Source of the DNA: Hyphomicrobium sp. | Lineage (GTDB): Bacteria > Pseudomonadota > Alphaproteobacteria > Rhizobiales > Hyphomicrobiaceae | DNA: 64,000 nucleotides | Assembly (NCBI GenBank): GCA_017512425.1 | Contig: JAFWGI010000016.1 | Coordinates: 310,001-374,000, forward strand | Direction: 5' to 3' | Position numbers and translations under genes: made by a program | In this document: one piece after another, positions 42,967 through 52,157 of the stretch | How positions within the stretch are numbered: position 1 is the stretch's first letter | Layout: every line of letters starts with the position of its first letter | Notes under the pieces: model-generated | Seen by the model: the letters and a program-made list of their open reading frames with translations, nothing else | Told to the model about the DNA's origin: nothing | The model's database searches: none

Positions 42967-45528
42967 CTAGGCAATGGAGAAGTCTTCACGGTCGCGCGTG
43001 AGATTGACCGAATAAAACGGATCATTTCCCAAGTCCCAAGACGTTCTCATGTACTGCGATTCCTTGTCAAACCGGGCCAGCTTTTCCAGGTTGTCTTCGA
43101 CACCGCGCGAAACGCTCTCTAGGTGGTAGAGCTCAGCATATGGCGTCCACACGTTTTGGTACCCAGCGTCTCTGACCTTCAGACAGAAATCCACGTCATT
43201 AAATGCGACTGTTAGGTGCTGCTCATTAAGTCCACCGACTTCCTTAAAAACGCTAGCGCGAACGACGAGGCAAGCCGCGGTCACTGCAGACAGGTTTTGA
43301 AGAACCTTCAAGCGCGAGAAATACCCATGATGATCTCGAGGGAAATATTTATGCGAGTGGCCCGCAACGCCGCCGATGCCCAAAATGACGCCGGCATGCT
43401 GGATCGTATTGTTATTGTAATACAGCTTTGCGCCGACGCAGCCAACGTCCGGCTGCGCAGCCCACGATACCATTTCTGTCAGCCAGTCCGGTGAGATGAC
43501 CTCGATGTCATTGTTGATCAAACCGAGTATGCTGCCCTTCGCATGCCGCACGGCATAGTTGTTGATCGCCGAGTAGTTGAACGGCTGGTCGTAGCGCAGA
43601 ACGTGTGCCCAAGGTTCCTTTTCAAGGCCGTCGAGATACGCGAGCGTCTCCTCCTCGCAAGATCCGTTATCAACGACGATAATTTCATAGTTCTGATATG
43701 TGGTTTTTTCGCGGATCGACGTGATGCAGCCGCGGAGCAACTGGAGCTTGTCACGCGTCGGAATGATCAAGCTGACGAGCGGCTGCGGGTTAGGCACCTC
43801 GAACTGGACGCGATAAAATGGCGTGTTTGGGGCCGAAGTGGCCTTCGCTGGCAGATTGAGCCGTCGAAGATGCTCTTCTAGAGCGCGCAATCCCGCTTCG
43901 TGCGCGTAGCTCTTTTCAGAACCCGCAACAGCGGTCGACCCACTGACGGCCCGCCAGTGATAAAGAACTTTTGGAATATGCCTAATATTTTTGGCGTCTA
44001 TGCGCTCGATAATCCTGAGGTTAAGGTCGTAGTCCTGACTGCCCTCAAATCCTTTTCGCCAGCCGCCAACAGCCCGAATATTCTCGGAGCGATGGACCGA
44101 GAGATGGTTGAGATAATTCTGCGACCGGAACAACTCTCTTGAATAGTCGGGCTTGAAATAGGGATCATACCGATTGCCCATGTCGTCGAGCTTATCTTCG
44201 TCGGAGTAAATCAGTGCGGCATCCGGATGAGATCCAATCTCGCACGCGACTTCAGCAAGCGCATGCGGACGCAACAAATCATCATGGTCCATCAGCGCGA
44301 CCCAAGCGCCAGCCGCCAGCTCAAATGCCGAATTCGTCGCTTCCGATATATGCCCGTTCGCGGATCGAAGAACGACTTTTATTCGCGCGTCCTTGGCTGC
44401 GTATTCGTTGAGTATCCCTTTTACATGCTGAAGGGGAGAATGATCGTCGGCAATGCACAATTCCCAATTCTCATATACTTGGTTGCGCACACTATCGATC
44501 GCATCGCGTAATAGATGCTCGGGGGTATTATAGACCGGCATAACGACGGAGATCAGCGGCTTCGCCGTGAGCTTCGCAATGCGCTCGCGCACATCGTCGA
44601 GTGCCGCCTCGTCCAGCTTATCGTGCTTGTCGATCCAGGATCTGTATGTCGGAGTATAAATCTGCTCGCCGACTATGGCATGGGCGGAGCGCAGACGATA
44701 TGCGACAGCTTTAAAGCCGCCTTCGCGCAAGGTCGTTGCTGCTATTCGCACGGTCCTCCTAAAGTCGCCAAAAGTACGGACGCGTTGACGAAACAAGAAG
44801 ACCGCCATGCGCAGGTAGTACTCGCTGGCCGCAACCTTGCGCAGCTTCATCGATCCGGCGACGAACTGCCCCTTGGTCGTGCTTGGATCAAGGAGCAGGC
44901 GCTTAGCACCCGCAGGCAGAATAAACTGCGTATACGCCATATTGGAGCGCGATGTAGAAAACCGTAGACGTTGGGCTTCCAGTTCGTTGAAGTCGTTACC
45001 CGAGTCCGGATATAGCGTTGGGTCGACCAGCTGATTGGCACCCGTGAGTTTCCGAAATTTCAATACATAACGGCCCTGCGGCAAATCCCTGCCGTGCGCG
45101 ACCTGAAGCAGCAACTGTGGATCAGGACCGGTCATTTCGAATTCCGAACCTGCCTCGCCTTGCGCCGTTATAACTAGGTCTGCGATTGGTTCGAGAAACA
45201 CATTCGCTCCGAATAGGTGCAGATGCGTATTGCGCAACGTCCTCTTCGGGAAATCCCATACACGACGCTTGCCTACAGGTGGGCAATCTGAGGGCTGGAG
45301 ATCTCTATTGGCCTGTGCTCGAAATTGAGCAAATTCCGATTGCAATACAGCCAAGGTAAACCGAAGCTCGTCAAGAGCTTCTTTGCTAGCTTCAGGAGAC
45401 GATGTGGCGCTCGAACGGCCAACAACTCTTGCGCTGCCTCTCCGCACAGACAGCAGCTGACCCGCGGCCGGCACCAGCTCTTTGCGGATCAAACGCTTCG
45501 CACGCAGTTTTACAGATGTCTTATTCAT
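42967..45528 (-). CDS. Large glycosyltransferase with two family-2 domains
   Basis: From ATG 45528 it is 853 residues. A polar N-terminal region of about 320 residues contains a beta-rich stretch (DLVITAQGEAGSEFEMTG). It is followed by a first GT2 domain (ISVVMPVYNTPEHLLRDAIDSVRNQVYENWELCIADD, VALMDHDDLLRPHAL) and a second (PLVSLIIPTRDKLQLLRGCITSIREKTTYQNYEIIVVDNGS, LGLINNDIEVISPDWLTEMV). Such tandem GT2 enzymes often build repeating or alternating linkages in surface polysaccharides. It is 37 bp upstream of the three-part transferase gene on the same strand. Confidence 0.87.
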   Translation of the reverse strand: MNKTSVKLRAKRLIRKELVPAAGQLLSVRRGSARVVGRSSATSSPEASKEALDELRFTLAVLQSEFAQFRAQANRDLQPSDCPPVGKRRVWDFPKRTLRNTHLHLFGANVFLEPIADLVITAQGEAGSEFEMTGPDPQLLLQVAHGRDLPQGRYVLKFRKLTGANQLVDPTLYPDSGNDFNELEAQRLRFSTSRSNMAYTQFILPAGAKRLLLDPSTTKGQFVAGSMKLRKVAASEYYLRMAVFLFRQRVRTFGDFRRTVRIAATTLREGGFKAVAYRLRSAHAIVGEQIYTPTYRSWIDKHDKLDEAALDDVRERIAKLTAKPLISVVMPVYNTPEHLLRDAIDSVRNQVYENWELCIADDHSPLQHVKGILNEYAAKDARIKVVLRSANGHISEATNSAFELAAGAWVALMDHDDLLRPHALAEVACEIGSHPDAALIYSDEDKLDDMGNRYDPYFKPDYSRELFRSQNYLNHLSVHRSENIRAVGGWRKGFEGSQDYDLNLRIIERIDAKNIRHIPKVLYHWRAVSGSTAVAGSEKSYAHEAGLRALEEHLRRLNLPAKATSAPNTPFYRVQFEVPNPQPLVSLIIPTRDKLQLLRGCITSIREKTTYQNYEIIVVDNGSCEEETLAYLDGLEKEPWAHVLRYDQPFNYSAINNYAVRHAKGSILGLINNDIEVISPDWLTEMVSWAAQPDVGCVGAKLYYNNNTIQHAGVILGIGGVAGHSHKYFPRDHHGYFSRLKVLQNLSAVTAACLVVRASVFKEVGGLNEQHLTVAFNDVDFCLKVRDAGYQNVWTPYAELYHLESVSRGVEDNLEKLARFDKESQYMRTSWDLGNDPFYSVNLTRDREDFSIA

Positions 45529-46092
45529 TATATCGAACAATCGTCCCAGCCTAGAAGTGCGAGCGCTGCGGCCGTGGCCACATGCATAGAAAGCTACAAT
45601 CGAAACCTCGCACGATCTGGCAACTACGGTTCGCCGATATGCCGCTTTCGATTTCCCTGTGCGCGGATATTCTACCAGGATGCTCTAAAATTCACGACAG
45701 AATTGAAGATGTCTAGGCAATTGGACGCAGGCTGAATTATTAGTGATCGAGGTTTCCAGCGAAAGCGATACTCGCAAGGACGGCTCTAAAAGACTTGAGT
45801 CTTCCTCCGTCAGTTTGATGCCACTGTTTAAAGTCTGCTATTTGGTTCATGACTATATTCGAATGGCGTATTCTGGTTGAACGCCGTACATTGCACAAAC
45901 GCGATGGCCGGGCATTCACTCATTAGCAGAGCAGCACGTCACGCGTTAAGCATTCCGCAGAGTGGCAAAGCGCGATACCAAAAGCGCCTCAAGCAATCGC
46001 GTGTAATTTAGTGCGCGATTGAAGCGTAGACTCAGTGGGAGATCGCGTTCCGTTTCCCCCAAGCCTGAAACGTCTATACTTGAAATCGGCGG
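45529..46092. other. Intergenic stretch, no gene seen
   Basis: About 560 bp, more AT-rich than its surroundings, between the glycosyltransferase start and the udgX stop, both on the minus strand. It must contain the promoter of the transferase pair. I found no convincing reading frame, RNA or strong hairpin. Confidence 0.55.
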
Positions 46093-47493
46093 CTAAACTG
46101 ATGCCTTGGCGTTTATGAGATCGCGCACGAAAAGTTGGAGCGCTTCGGCGCGCGCGTCTTCGTCAGGCAAACGCAGAAGATATGAGGGATGCACTGTGAT
46201 CAACCCGGCCTGCGAACCGAATGCGCAGGTGCCGCGCGCGCGACTTATCGTGACCGGCTTGCCACTGAGCGCCAGCGCGGCAGTCACCCCCAGCGCGACA
46301 ACAAGTTTCGGCCGAACCAATTCCAGCTCCTTCATCAGCCACCACCGGTAGTGCTTCACTTCTCCGGTTGTGGGCGTTTGATGGATGCGCCGTTTGCCCC
46401 GCTGCTCGAACTTGAAATGTTTGACCGCGTTCGTGACGTAGCATCGGCTGCGATCAATTCCGGACTTCTCTAATGCCGCGTCGAATAATTGACCCGCGGG
46501 ACCGACAAATGGCCGGCCTTGAATATCCTCTTGATCACCGGGTTGCTCACCAACAAATGCTATATCCGGGTGCGATGGACCTTCTCCAATCACTGCGCGG
46601 CGGCCGCCGCGCACAAAAGGCTCTGAGGCGCTGATGATGGCGTTCAACTGTTCCAGCGACTTGATTTCGGTATCCAGCATCTTGGCCAATGCTTTCTGGG
46701 GATCACGTTTGATTGCCGGCTGCGGCGTCGCCGAGATCATCTCGTCAACGCGCGAGGACGCCATTTGTAACATGCCCGGAATCAATTTTGTTTCCGGCAT
46801 ATTGCGCCAGTATTTCCGCGGCATTTCCTTTTGCATCTGGGCGACGTTCAGGCGCGCTGGATTGAACGTGCTCTGAAAATAGACATCCCAAGCACCCTCG
46901 ATATCGCCGACGGCCGGCGCATCACGCGGGTCGCCCGGCGGGCCAAATGTCAAGCGTTCCTTGTCCCAATGCAGCGAACCGTCGGGCGTCAGAATGCTCC
47001 AGCGCATGGACGGGTACCGCTTGACGAAGAAATCTGCGGTTGACGCGAGAATAAAATGTTCAGGCTCAAACCACGCGATGAAGCGTTCGCCGGCTTCGTC
47101 GTCGATGCGGCGGAACCTCACGAACGCGTGCATTTTATGCAGATCACGGCGAATGGCCTTTGCCATGCGCTCCAGCCGCCATACGAGAGGATCAGTGTGG
47201 ACTTCGAGCAGCGCGCGCTCACCTCGAACCATGCGCCAAACGAGGTGGTAAAGCAAAGCGTACCGTTCAGGGTCGCGATGACAGACGACCAGATCGATCA
47301 ACGCTGCCGCCGCACGCGGCACGCGGACGGGCGCCGCGTCAGATACGTCGGTCTGACCGAACAGCGACGCCTCCGCACCGACCTGCCAAACTATAGCCTC
47401 CGGCGCGACGCCTTGCGCAATTCCCCTGCGCAAGCCTTGCCGGAAGCCGTTCAGATCGGCGCCTTCGGCCAACGCCACGACAAAATCTGTCAT
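46093..47493 (-). CDS. udgX: UdgX-type uracil-DNA binding/glycosylase fused to a DUF4130 domain
   Basis: This 466-residue protein has two parts. Residues about 1-250 are the DUF4130 partner domain of radical SAM repair proteins (CHRDPERYALLYHLVWRMVRGE, KMHAFVRFRRI). Residues about 270-466 are a family-4-like uracil-DNA glycosylase: GEQPGDQEDIQGRPFVGPAG (from 315), the UdgX-specific loop KRRIHQ (367-372) with the histidine that forms a covalent link to uracil-DNA, and HPSYLLR. UdgX binds uracil-DNA irreversibly and not by simple turnover. Its ATG overlaps the radical SAM gene by 4 bp, so the two are coupled. Confidence 0.92.
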   Translation of the reverse strand: MTDFVVALAEGADLNGFRQGLRRGIAQGVAPEAIVWQVGAEASLFGQTDVSDAAPVRVPRAAAALIDLVVCHRDPERYALLYHLVWRMVRGERALLEVHTDPLVWRLERMAKAIRRDLHKMHAFVRFRRIDDEAGERFIAWFEPEHFILASTADFFVKRYPSMRWSILTPDGSLHWDKERLTFGPPGDPRDAPAVGDIEGAWDVYFQSTFNPARLNVAQMQKEMPRKYWRNMPETKLIPGMLQMASSRVDEMISATPQPAIKRDPQKALAKMLDTEIKSLEQLNAIISASEPFVRGGRRAVIGEGPSHPDIAFVGEQPGDQEDIQGRPFVGPAGQLFDAALEKSGIDRSRCYVTNAVKHFKFEQRGKRRIHQTPTTGEVKHYRWWLMKELELVRPKLVVALGVTAALALSGKPVTISRARGTCAFGSQAGLITVHPSYLLRLPDEDARAEALQLFVRDLINAKASV

Positions 47494-48695
47494 AGCAAAC
47501 TCAACTGTTTTGGCGTCGCTATGCGCTGACGCAAATCGGCGCGATCCGTTAGCCCGCTTGGGCGATGATCTGCCGTTATCAAGAACGGCGCAGCGCGCTT
47601 GAACGACGACGTCAAGCGCTTGATGTCTTCAGCGCGTAACTTCGTATGGCGCCGGGCAACGATGATTTTATCAACTGCCCTCTTACCAAGACCCGGGACA
47701 CGCAACAGCAATTCCCGAGCACCGGAATTGACGTCAATCGGAAACACGCCGCGATTTTTCAGCGCCCAGGCGAGCTTCGGATCAATTTCAAGGTCAAGCA
47801 TTCCAGCGTCACCGCTTGACGCGATTTCGTCGACCGAAAAGCCGTAAAAACGCATCAACCAATCAGCCTGATAGAGCCGATGCTCGCGCGCCAAGGGCGG
47901 CGGCTTTGGCGGCAACAGCCGGCTTGCCTGCTCGATCGGCGAGAAAGCAGAATAGTAGACGCGCTTCAATTTGTAATTGCCGTAAAGGTCGGCGCTGGCC
48001 TTCAGGACGTCCGCGTCGTTTGATTCATCCGCGCCGATGATCATTTGCGTGCTTTGACCGGCCGGTGAAAACTTGCGCCGCTCTTCGCGTGCTTCTTGAA
48101 TGCGCTCGCGAATCTGCCCCATCGCGTTTTTAATTCGCGGCCCGTTCTTTTCGGGTGCCAAACGCTCAAGGCTCGCGTTCATCGGCAGTTCTAAATTGAT
48201 CGACAATCGATCAGCCCACAGTCCCGCTTGTTCGATCAGCCACGGACTTGCTTCGGGGATAGACTTTAAATGGATATAGCCGGCGAAACCGTGCTCTCGC
48301 CGCAGCTTCTTCGCGACGAGCATCAGTTGTTCCATCGTATAATCCGCCGACTGGATGATACCGGACGAGAGAAACAAACCTTCGATGTAGTTGCGCTTGT
48401 AAAATTCGATCGTCAGCGTCACCACTTCATCGACAGTGAAGCGCGCGCGCGGCGTGTTCGATGACCGGCGATTGATGCAATAGGCGCAATCAAACACGCA
48501 GTAGTTTGTCAGCAGAATTTTCAGCAGCGAAATACAGCGGCCGTCGGGCGTGTATGCGTGACAGATGCCGGCACCCGTGGTCGATCCGAGGCCGTTCTTA
48601 GCGGCGATGCGCTTGCTGGCACCTGACGATGCGCATGACGCGTCATATTTTGCAGCGTCGGCGAGAATTCTGAGCTTGTCGACAACGGTTACGAT
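47490..48695 (-). CDS. Radical SAM DNA modification/repair protein (partner of UdgX)
   Basis: The protein reads through the family N-terminus DKLRILADAAKYDASCASSGAS well upstream of the first ATG at 48497. The iron-sulfur motif is CVFDCAYC, and a helix-hairpin-helix near the C-terminus reads RVPGLGKRAVDKIIVARRH. In frame there is no ATG, GTG or TTG between the upstream TGA and the conserved region. The best start is ATC at 48695, 7 nt after GGAGG, giving 401 residues. It is the first gene of a two-gene operon with udgX behind an SOS-like box at 48727-48741. The chemistry of this family is not known. Confidence 0.88.
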   Translation of the reverse strand: MVTVVDKLRILADAAKYDASCASSGASKRIAAKNGLGSTTGAGICHAYTPDGRCISLLKILLTNYCVFDCAYCINRRSSNTPRARFTVDEVVTLTIEFYKRNYIEGLFLSSGIIQSADYTMEQLMLVAKKLRREHGFAGYIHLKSIPEASPWLIEQAGLWADRLSINLELPMNASLERLAPEKNGPRIKNAMGQIRERIQEAREERRKFSPAGQSTQMIIGADESNDADVLKASADLYGNYKLKRVYYSAFSPIEQASRLLPPKPPPLAREHRLYQADWLMRFYGFSVDEIASSGDAGMLDLEIDPKLAWALKNRGVFPIDVNSGARELLLRVPGLGKRAVDKIIVARRHTKLRAEDIKRLTSSFKRAAPFLITADHRPSGLTDRADLRQRIATPKQLSLL

Positions 48696-48726
48696 TGCAG
48701 AGCCTCCAATTCAAAGTTCACTATAT

Positions 48727-48741
48727 GTTCTATTTTTGTTT
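48727..48741 (-). promoter_or_regulatory. SOS-like box before the radical SAM-udgX pair
   Basis: GTTC TATTTTT GTTT differs by one base from GTTC-N7-GTTC and shares the T-rich spacer of the imuA box. It lies about 32 bp upstream of the radical SAM start, the same geometry as at imuA. LexA control is predicted. Confidence 0.72.
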
Positions 48742-49125
48742 TTGCCAAGCCTTTTTATACTGGCGCTTGCGCAGGCGGCTGATAGAAAATTGCAGGGCGG
48801 CGTCGCGGCAAACTATCGGCGCGCCTGCGCCGCCAGCCAGACCCCATTGAGGAGCGCCGCTATAAACGCCAGCGCCGGCAAAGTAGCGAGCGTCAAAGAT
48901 GCGTTTGCCGGACCGGGGCAAAGCCCCGGCCATCGAGTGGCTGGCTGCCGCTACCTGGCGCAACCAACCGCGCCAATATCCCGCTAATGCCAGCGATGCA
49001 TCCGCTACCGAGCAGGAGCAGCACCGCCGATAGTCCAATTACGGCGCGGCCAATGGCAGACTGGACTGCGGTGAGTTCGGTGAAGATTGGCAATGCTCAA
49101 TTCTTCGGATGTGCGACGACCACTG

Positions 49126-49263
49126 CTATTCTAGCTCCGCTGGCCTCGGCTCCGATGGCCGGCCGAACTTATACTTCACGCCGACCGTAACATCATACTC
49201 AAGCATGCCTGAAGAACTGTCCAAGTTGATCCAGCGCAGGCACGGATAATAGACAGAGCCAAG
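49126..49263 (-). pseudogene. C-terminal remnant of an outer-membrane beta-barrel protein
   Basis: In the minus frame between a TGA (49264-49266) and a TAG (49126-49128), 45 codons read GSVYYPCLRWINLDSSSGM then LEYDVTVGVKYKFGRP. The last strand has the alternating hydrophobic pattern and near-terminal aromatic of an outer-membrane barrel. No start or upstream barrel sequence is present, so it is a fragment of a lost gene. The match is by pattern only. Confidence 0.4.
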
Positions 49264-49378
49264 TCACAGCCTGCACACGACAGACTTGCAAGGCGACGCG
49301 AATTCCGATCCAGATGGCGCAGTCCGCCGTTATTGCGGATAACCTGCGAACGAATTTGGGCGCGAATACTGGTGGTGA

Positions 49379-50677
49379 ATGGCAAAAGGTCGAAGTCCCG
49401 TCGCCTCGACGCTGTCGCTGGCGTTGCGCGACTTCGGCCTTGGGTCTCACAAAGTCCTGCGCATAGGATTTTTAGCGCCGCTATCAGGGCCGCTGAAATC
49501 CTGGGCGCTTCCCGGGCTTTACGGCAGCACGATTTGGGTTGAGCGCGTCAACCAAGCGGGCGGCATCAAAGTCGGCAGTCGCCGATACATGGTCGAACTC
49601 GTCGAATTCGACAGTTGCTATGATCCAGTCCGGGCCCTCGAAGGCGCGCGCCACTTGATCGTCGGCGAAGGCGTCAAGCTGCTGCTGATGATCGGCGGCG
49701 ATGACATATCGCCAGAGTTGCGCCAGCTCGTACGTCAACATCGCATGCTCGTCGCGACCTTGCTGCCAAGCGATCTCTCGCCCGACGCACCGACACTTGT
49801 CGCACCGAGCGAAATCCATCCAATTTTTAACGTCACTGCTGTTGATTGGCTGAAGCGCAACCGGCCGCATCTGCGGACAGCCGCCATGTGCGCGCAACGC
49901 GATCTCCTCGGCCTGCCATCTATCGCCACCTACCGCGCAGCCTTTGAAGCCGCCGGCATCAAGCTGGTGGCGGAAGAGTTGTTCGAGCCGGATGAGAAAG
50001 ATTTCGGCGGCATCGTGGAACGGTTGATGGCGGCATCGCCGGACATTTTGTGCTGGGACACCGCCTACGAACCATTCGTTCATGAGTTGACTGTCGAAGC
50101 CTTCAAACGTGGCTTTAATGGTCAGCTGCTGTCATGCACGTGCGATAACTATCGCGCGTTGATCGCACGCACGAGCGTTGCGTTCATGGATGGCTTCGTC
50201 TTTCAGTTCCCTGACTTCGACGATCCTCGGCTCAACGAAGCGCATATCAACTTCGACAATCCGAACGGGTTTTACAAAATTTTCTGCGAACGCTTTCCAG
50301 GGACCTGGAGCGCCGTGTCGTGGGAATACGCTTCGACGCTCGAATTGTGGAAGACTGCCGCTCAGCGCGCGCGCAACTTCGAGCCATTTTCAGTGCTTTC
50401 CATGATGAAAGTCGGCGGCAGCGGCGCACACGCCTTCGGCGAGGCCGAATGGTGGGGCAAGGACCTGTTCGGGATCGACAATGCTTTGGTTGGCGACTGG
50501 CCAGTGGTCATGATCGAAAACGGCAAAGCGCGCATTCAAGAATTCGGATCGATTATCAATTGGTGGACGGCAAACCGCACGACGCTTGTCAAACATATGC
50601 GCGCGCTTGGCTTGATGTGGGACCAGCGCGAAGGCGCAACGACGGCAGCGGCGAACGCGGCTCACAGTGACTCGTAA
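49379..50677 (+). CDS. Periplasmic-binding-fold protein of the Leu/amide family, without visible signal peptide
   Basis: This 432-residue type-I periplasmic-binding-fold protein (VLRIGFLAPLSGPLKSWALPGLYGSTIWVERVNQAGGI) resembles amide/urea or branched-chain amino acid binding proteins such as UrtA and AmiC. Its N-terminus (MAKGRSPVASTLSLALRDFG) shows no hydrophobic export signal, so it may stay in the cytoplasm as a ligand sensor, as AmiC does. No ABC permease genes lie nearby. Its 3' end overlaps the convergent GntR gene by 16 bp. Possible ligands are methylated amines, by context only. Confidence 0.8.
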   Translation: MAKGRSPVASTLSLALRDFGLGSHKVLRIGFLAPLSGPLKSWALPGLYGSTIWVERVNQAGGIKVGSRRYMVELVEFDSCYDPVRALEGARHLIVGEGVKLLLMIGGDDISPELRQLVRQHRMLVATLLPSDLSPDAPTLVAPSEIHPIFNVTAVDWLKRNRPHLRTAAMCAQRDLLGLPSIATYRAAFEAAGIKLVAEELFEPDEKDFGGIVERLMAASPDILCWDTAYEPFVHELTVEAFKRGFNGQLLSCTCDNYRALIARTSVAFMDGFVFQFPDFDDPRLNEAHINFDNPNGFYKIFCERFPGTWSAVSWEYASTLELWKTAAQRARNFEPFSVLSMMKVGGSGAHAFGEAEWWGKDLFGIDNALVGDWPVVMIENGKARIQEFGSIINWWTANRTTLVKHMRALGLMWDQREGATTAAANAAHSDS

Positions 50678-51417
50678 ATCATCTCTTCGTGCTTCGTCGA
50701 AACATGCAGCGTGATCAACTCGACCGCCGTCTCGACATTGCGCGTTTCAATCGCCTCGAACAACGAGCGTAGCACTTTTTGGATGCTTCGGATTTTAGCC
50801 GGCGTCAGCGTTTGGCGGCGCGGCGCGGCCGCAAGTGGATGACGCCGCACCTGATGCAACACCGAATACATCGCCACGATAATCGCGTTGTGCGTACCAC
50901 GCGCAATCGTCATCATAAATTCATCCTCAATTTGGGCGAAACGGTCCGCTTCCGTGACGATCGCTTCGAGGTCTGCCAGAAGGCGGCGCAAATCCGACAC
51001 GTCGCGCGTCGACATGTAAATGGTTGCAAGACGAACGATCTCGGGTTCGAGAACGGATCCTGCGATGCAAATGGCGAACGGTGATGTCGTCTCCGCGAGT
51101 TGCTCGATCGACAATCCGCTCGTCGACGGCTGATCCGACGACTTGACAGACGCCGCTGCATCGAACGTGACAAACGTGCCGCTACCCGCGCGCCTTGCAA
51201 CGATGCCGTAGACGCCGAGAAACTCGAGCGCCTGCCGGATCGTCGCGCGCGTAACGCCGAACTCGGTCGAAAGATCGCGCTCTGCTGGAATCCTTGTGCC
51301 GAACGCATAGCGCTGGCTGGTGATGCGCCGGTAGATTTCGGTTGCGATGTCTTTGACCTGCGGAGACACCAAGGGGTGCTTCGACGTTTCGACGGTCCAG
51401 GGCAAAACAGGCGTCAT
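50662..51417 (-). CDS. GntR-family regulator, FadR/FCD type
   Basis: This 251-residue protein has an N-terminal winged helix (IATEIYRRITSQRYAFGTRIPAERDLSTEFGVTRATIRQALEFLGVYGIV) and an all-helical FCD ligand domain with candidate metal or acid-binding residues (DRFAQIEDEFMMTIARGTHNAII). FCD regulators sense small organic acids or amines. It overlaps the preceding unknown gene by ATGA and probably controls the permease-tmm-tdm operon that starts divergently from this pair; the palindrome at 52354-52370 is a candidate operator. Confidence 0.9.
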   Translation of the reverse strand: MTPVLPWTVETSKHPLVSPQVKDIATEIYRRITSQRYAFGTRIPAERDLSTEFGVTRATIRQALEFLGVYGIVARRAGSGTFVTFDAAASVKSSDQPSTSGLSIEQLAETTSPFAICIAGSVLEPEIVRLATIYMSTRDVSDLRRLLADLEAIVTEADRFAQIEDEFMMTIARGTHNAIIVAMYSVLHQVRRHPLAAAPRRQTLTPAKIRSIQKVLRSLFEAIETRNVETAVELITLHVSTKHEEMIYESL

Positions 51418-52157
51418 AGTGCACCCCTTGCAATAGCGTTGCCCGCCGCAATGGCAGCAGGCAAGCGGCGCGGATCGAAAGGCAGAATTGCGAGCGCAGC
51501 AATGGCGATCTCCGGCGATAAACGCGCGCGCGCGGGCCAGTGACGCAGGATCACGCGCAGTTTTTCGGCGCGCGCAGCATAGCAGTCCATAAAATCAGAC
51601 CGCGATGCTGCGCGCGACAACCGCGATTCAATACTCGATGTGCCAAATACCCGATCGATCGCGGTGCGCATCTGGTCGCGCGGCGCGATCGCAGCCCCAT
51701 CAAGCAAAGCAAGATGATGCGCGACAATCGCCGACATCAGCGCACGAAGTTCGGTGGCGCGCGAAGCATTCACTTTTTCGAAGACATTGCCGTGATGCAC
51801 GGCAAGACGAAAATGATAACCCGAGCTCGTCGCGCTCAGGGCGCCATCCCCGTCCAACGCGCGGCAGGTATCTTGTATTGTTGCGGCCGCACACACGAGC
51901 CAATCACGTGCCGCGAGCGCGTCGCCCGATAGCAGCGCTGCGACGCCGGCATTGGCAGCGGCGACGACCAGCACATCACCTCGGCGCGCAAAGTCAGTAT
52001 CGGCATGAGGAAATTTCAAGCGCTCCGCCGCCGGCTCGAACCTGTACTCACTTAAAAAAGCGAACGCCGCAGTGACGCGACTTAGGTCTTCAGCAATTCG
52101 ATCGTTGGGAGGCGTATCCATCTGACGCGCGTCGCTTTTTTCACTGTTGTAGCCCAC
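51414..52157 (-). CDS. Hypothetical helical protein coupled to the GntR gene
   Basis: The frame opens at GTG 52157; ATG 52121 is equally possible, and neither has a strong ribosome site. The protein (235-247 residues) is Ala-rich and helical. It carries a His pair in SSGYHFRLAVHHGNVFEKVN and is somewhat reminiscent of an FCD-like helical domain without a winged helix, but I cannot assign it. It precedes and overlaps the GntR gene, suggesting it works with the regulator or its ligand. Confidence 0.6.
   Translation of the reverse strand: MGYNSEKSDARQMDTPPNDRIAEDLSRVTAAFAFLSEYRFEPAAERLKFPHADTDFARRGDVLVVAAANAGVAALLSGDALAARDWLVCAAATIQDTCRALDGDGALSATSSGYHFRLAVHHGNVFEKVNASRATELRALMSAIVAHHLALLDGAAIAPRDQMRTAIDRVFGTSSIESRLSRAASRSDFMDCYAARAEKLRVILRHWPARARLSPEIAIAALAILPFDPRRLPAAIAAGNAIARGAL

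Larger units (their letters stand above)
48696..49378. other. Divergent region with decayed coding remnants
   Basis: About 680 bp separate the radical SAM gene from the ligand-binding protein gene. It holds the SOS-like box and an outer-membrane protein tail remnant (49126-49263). On the minus strand a TTG frame at 49093-48893 has one membrane segment (AVIGLSAVLLLLGSGCIAGI), and a second hydrophobic stretch in another frame follows near 48900-48810, as if a small two-helix membrane gene had been frameshifted. A CCGGGGC-AAA-GCCCCGG hairpin sits at 48913-48929. Confidence 0.5.
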
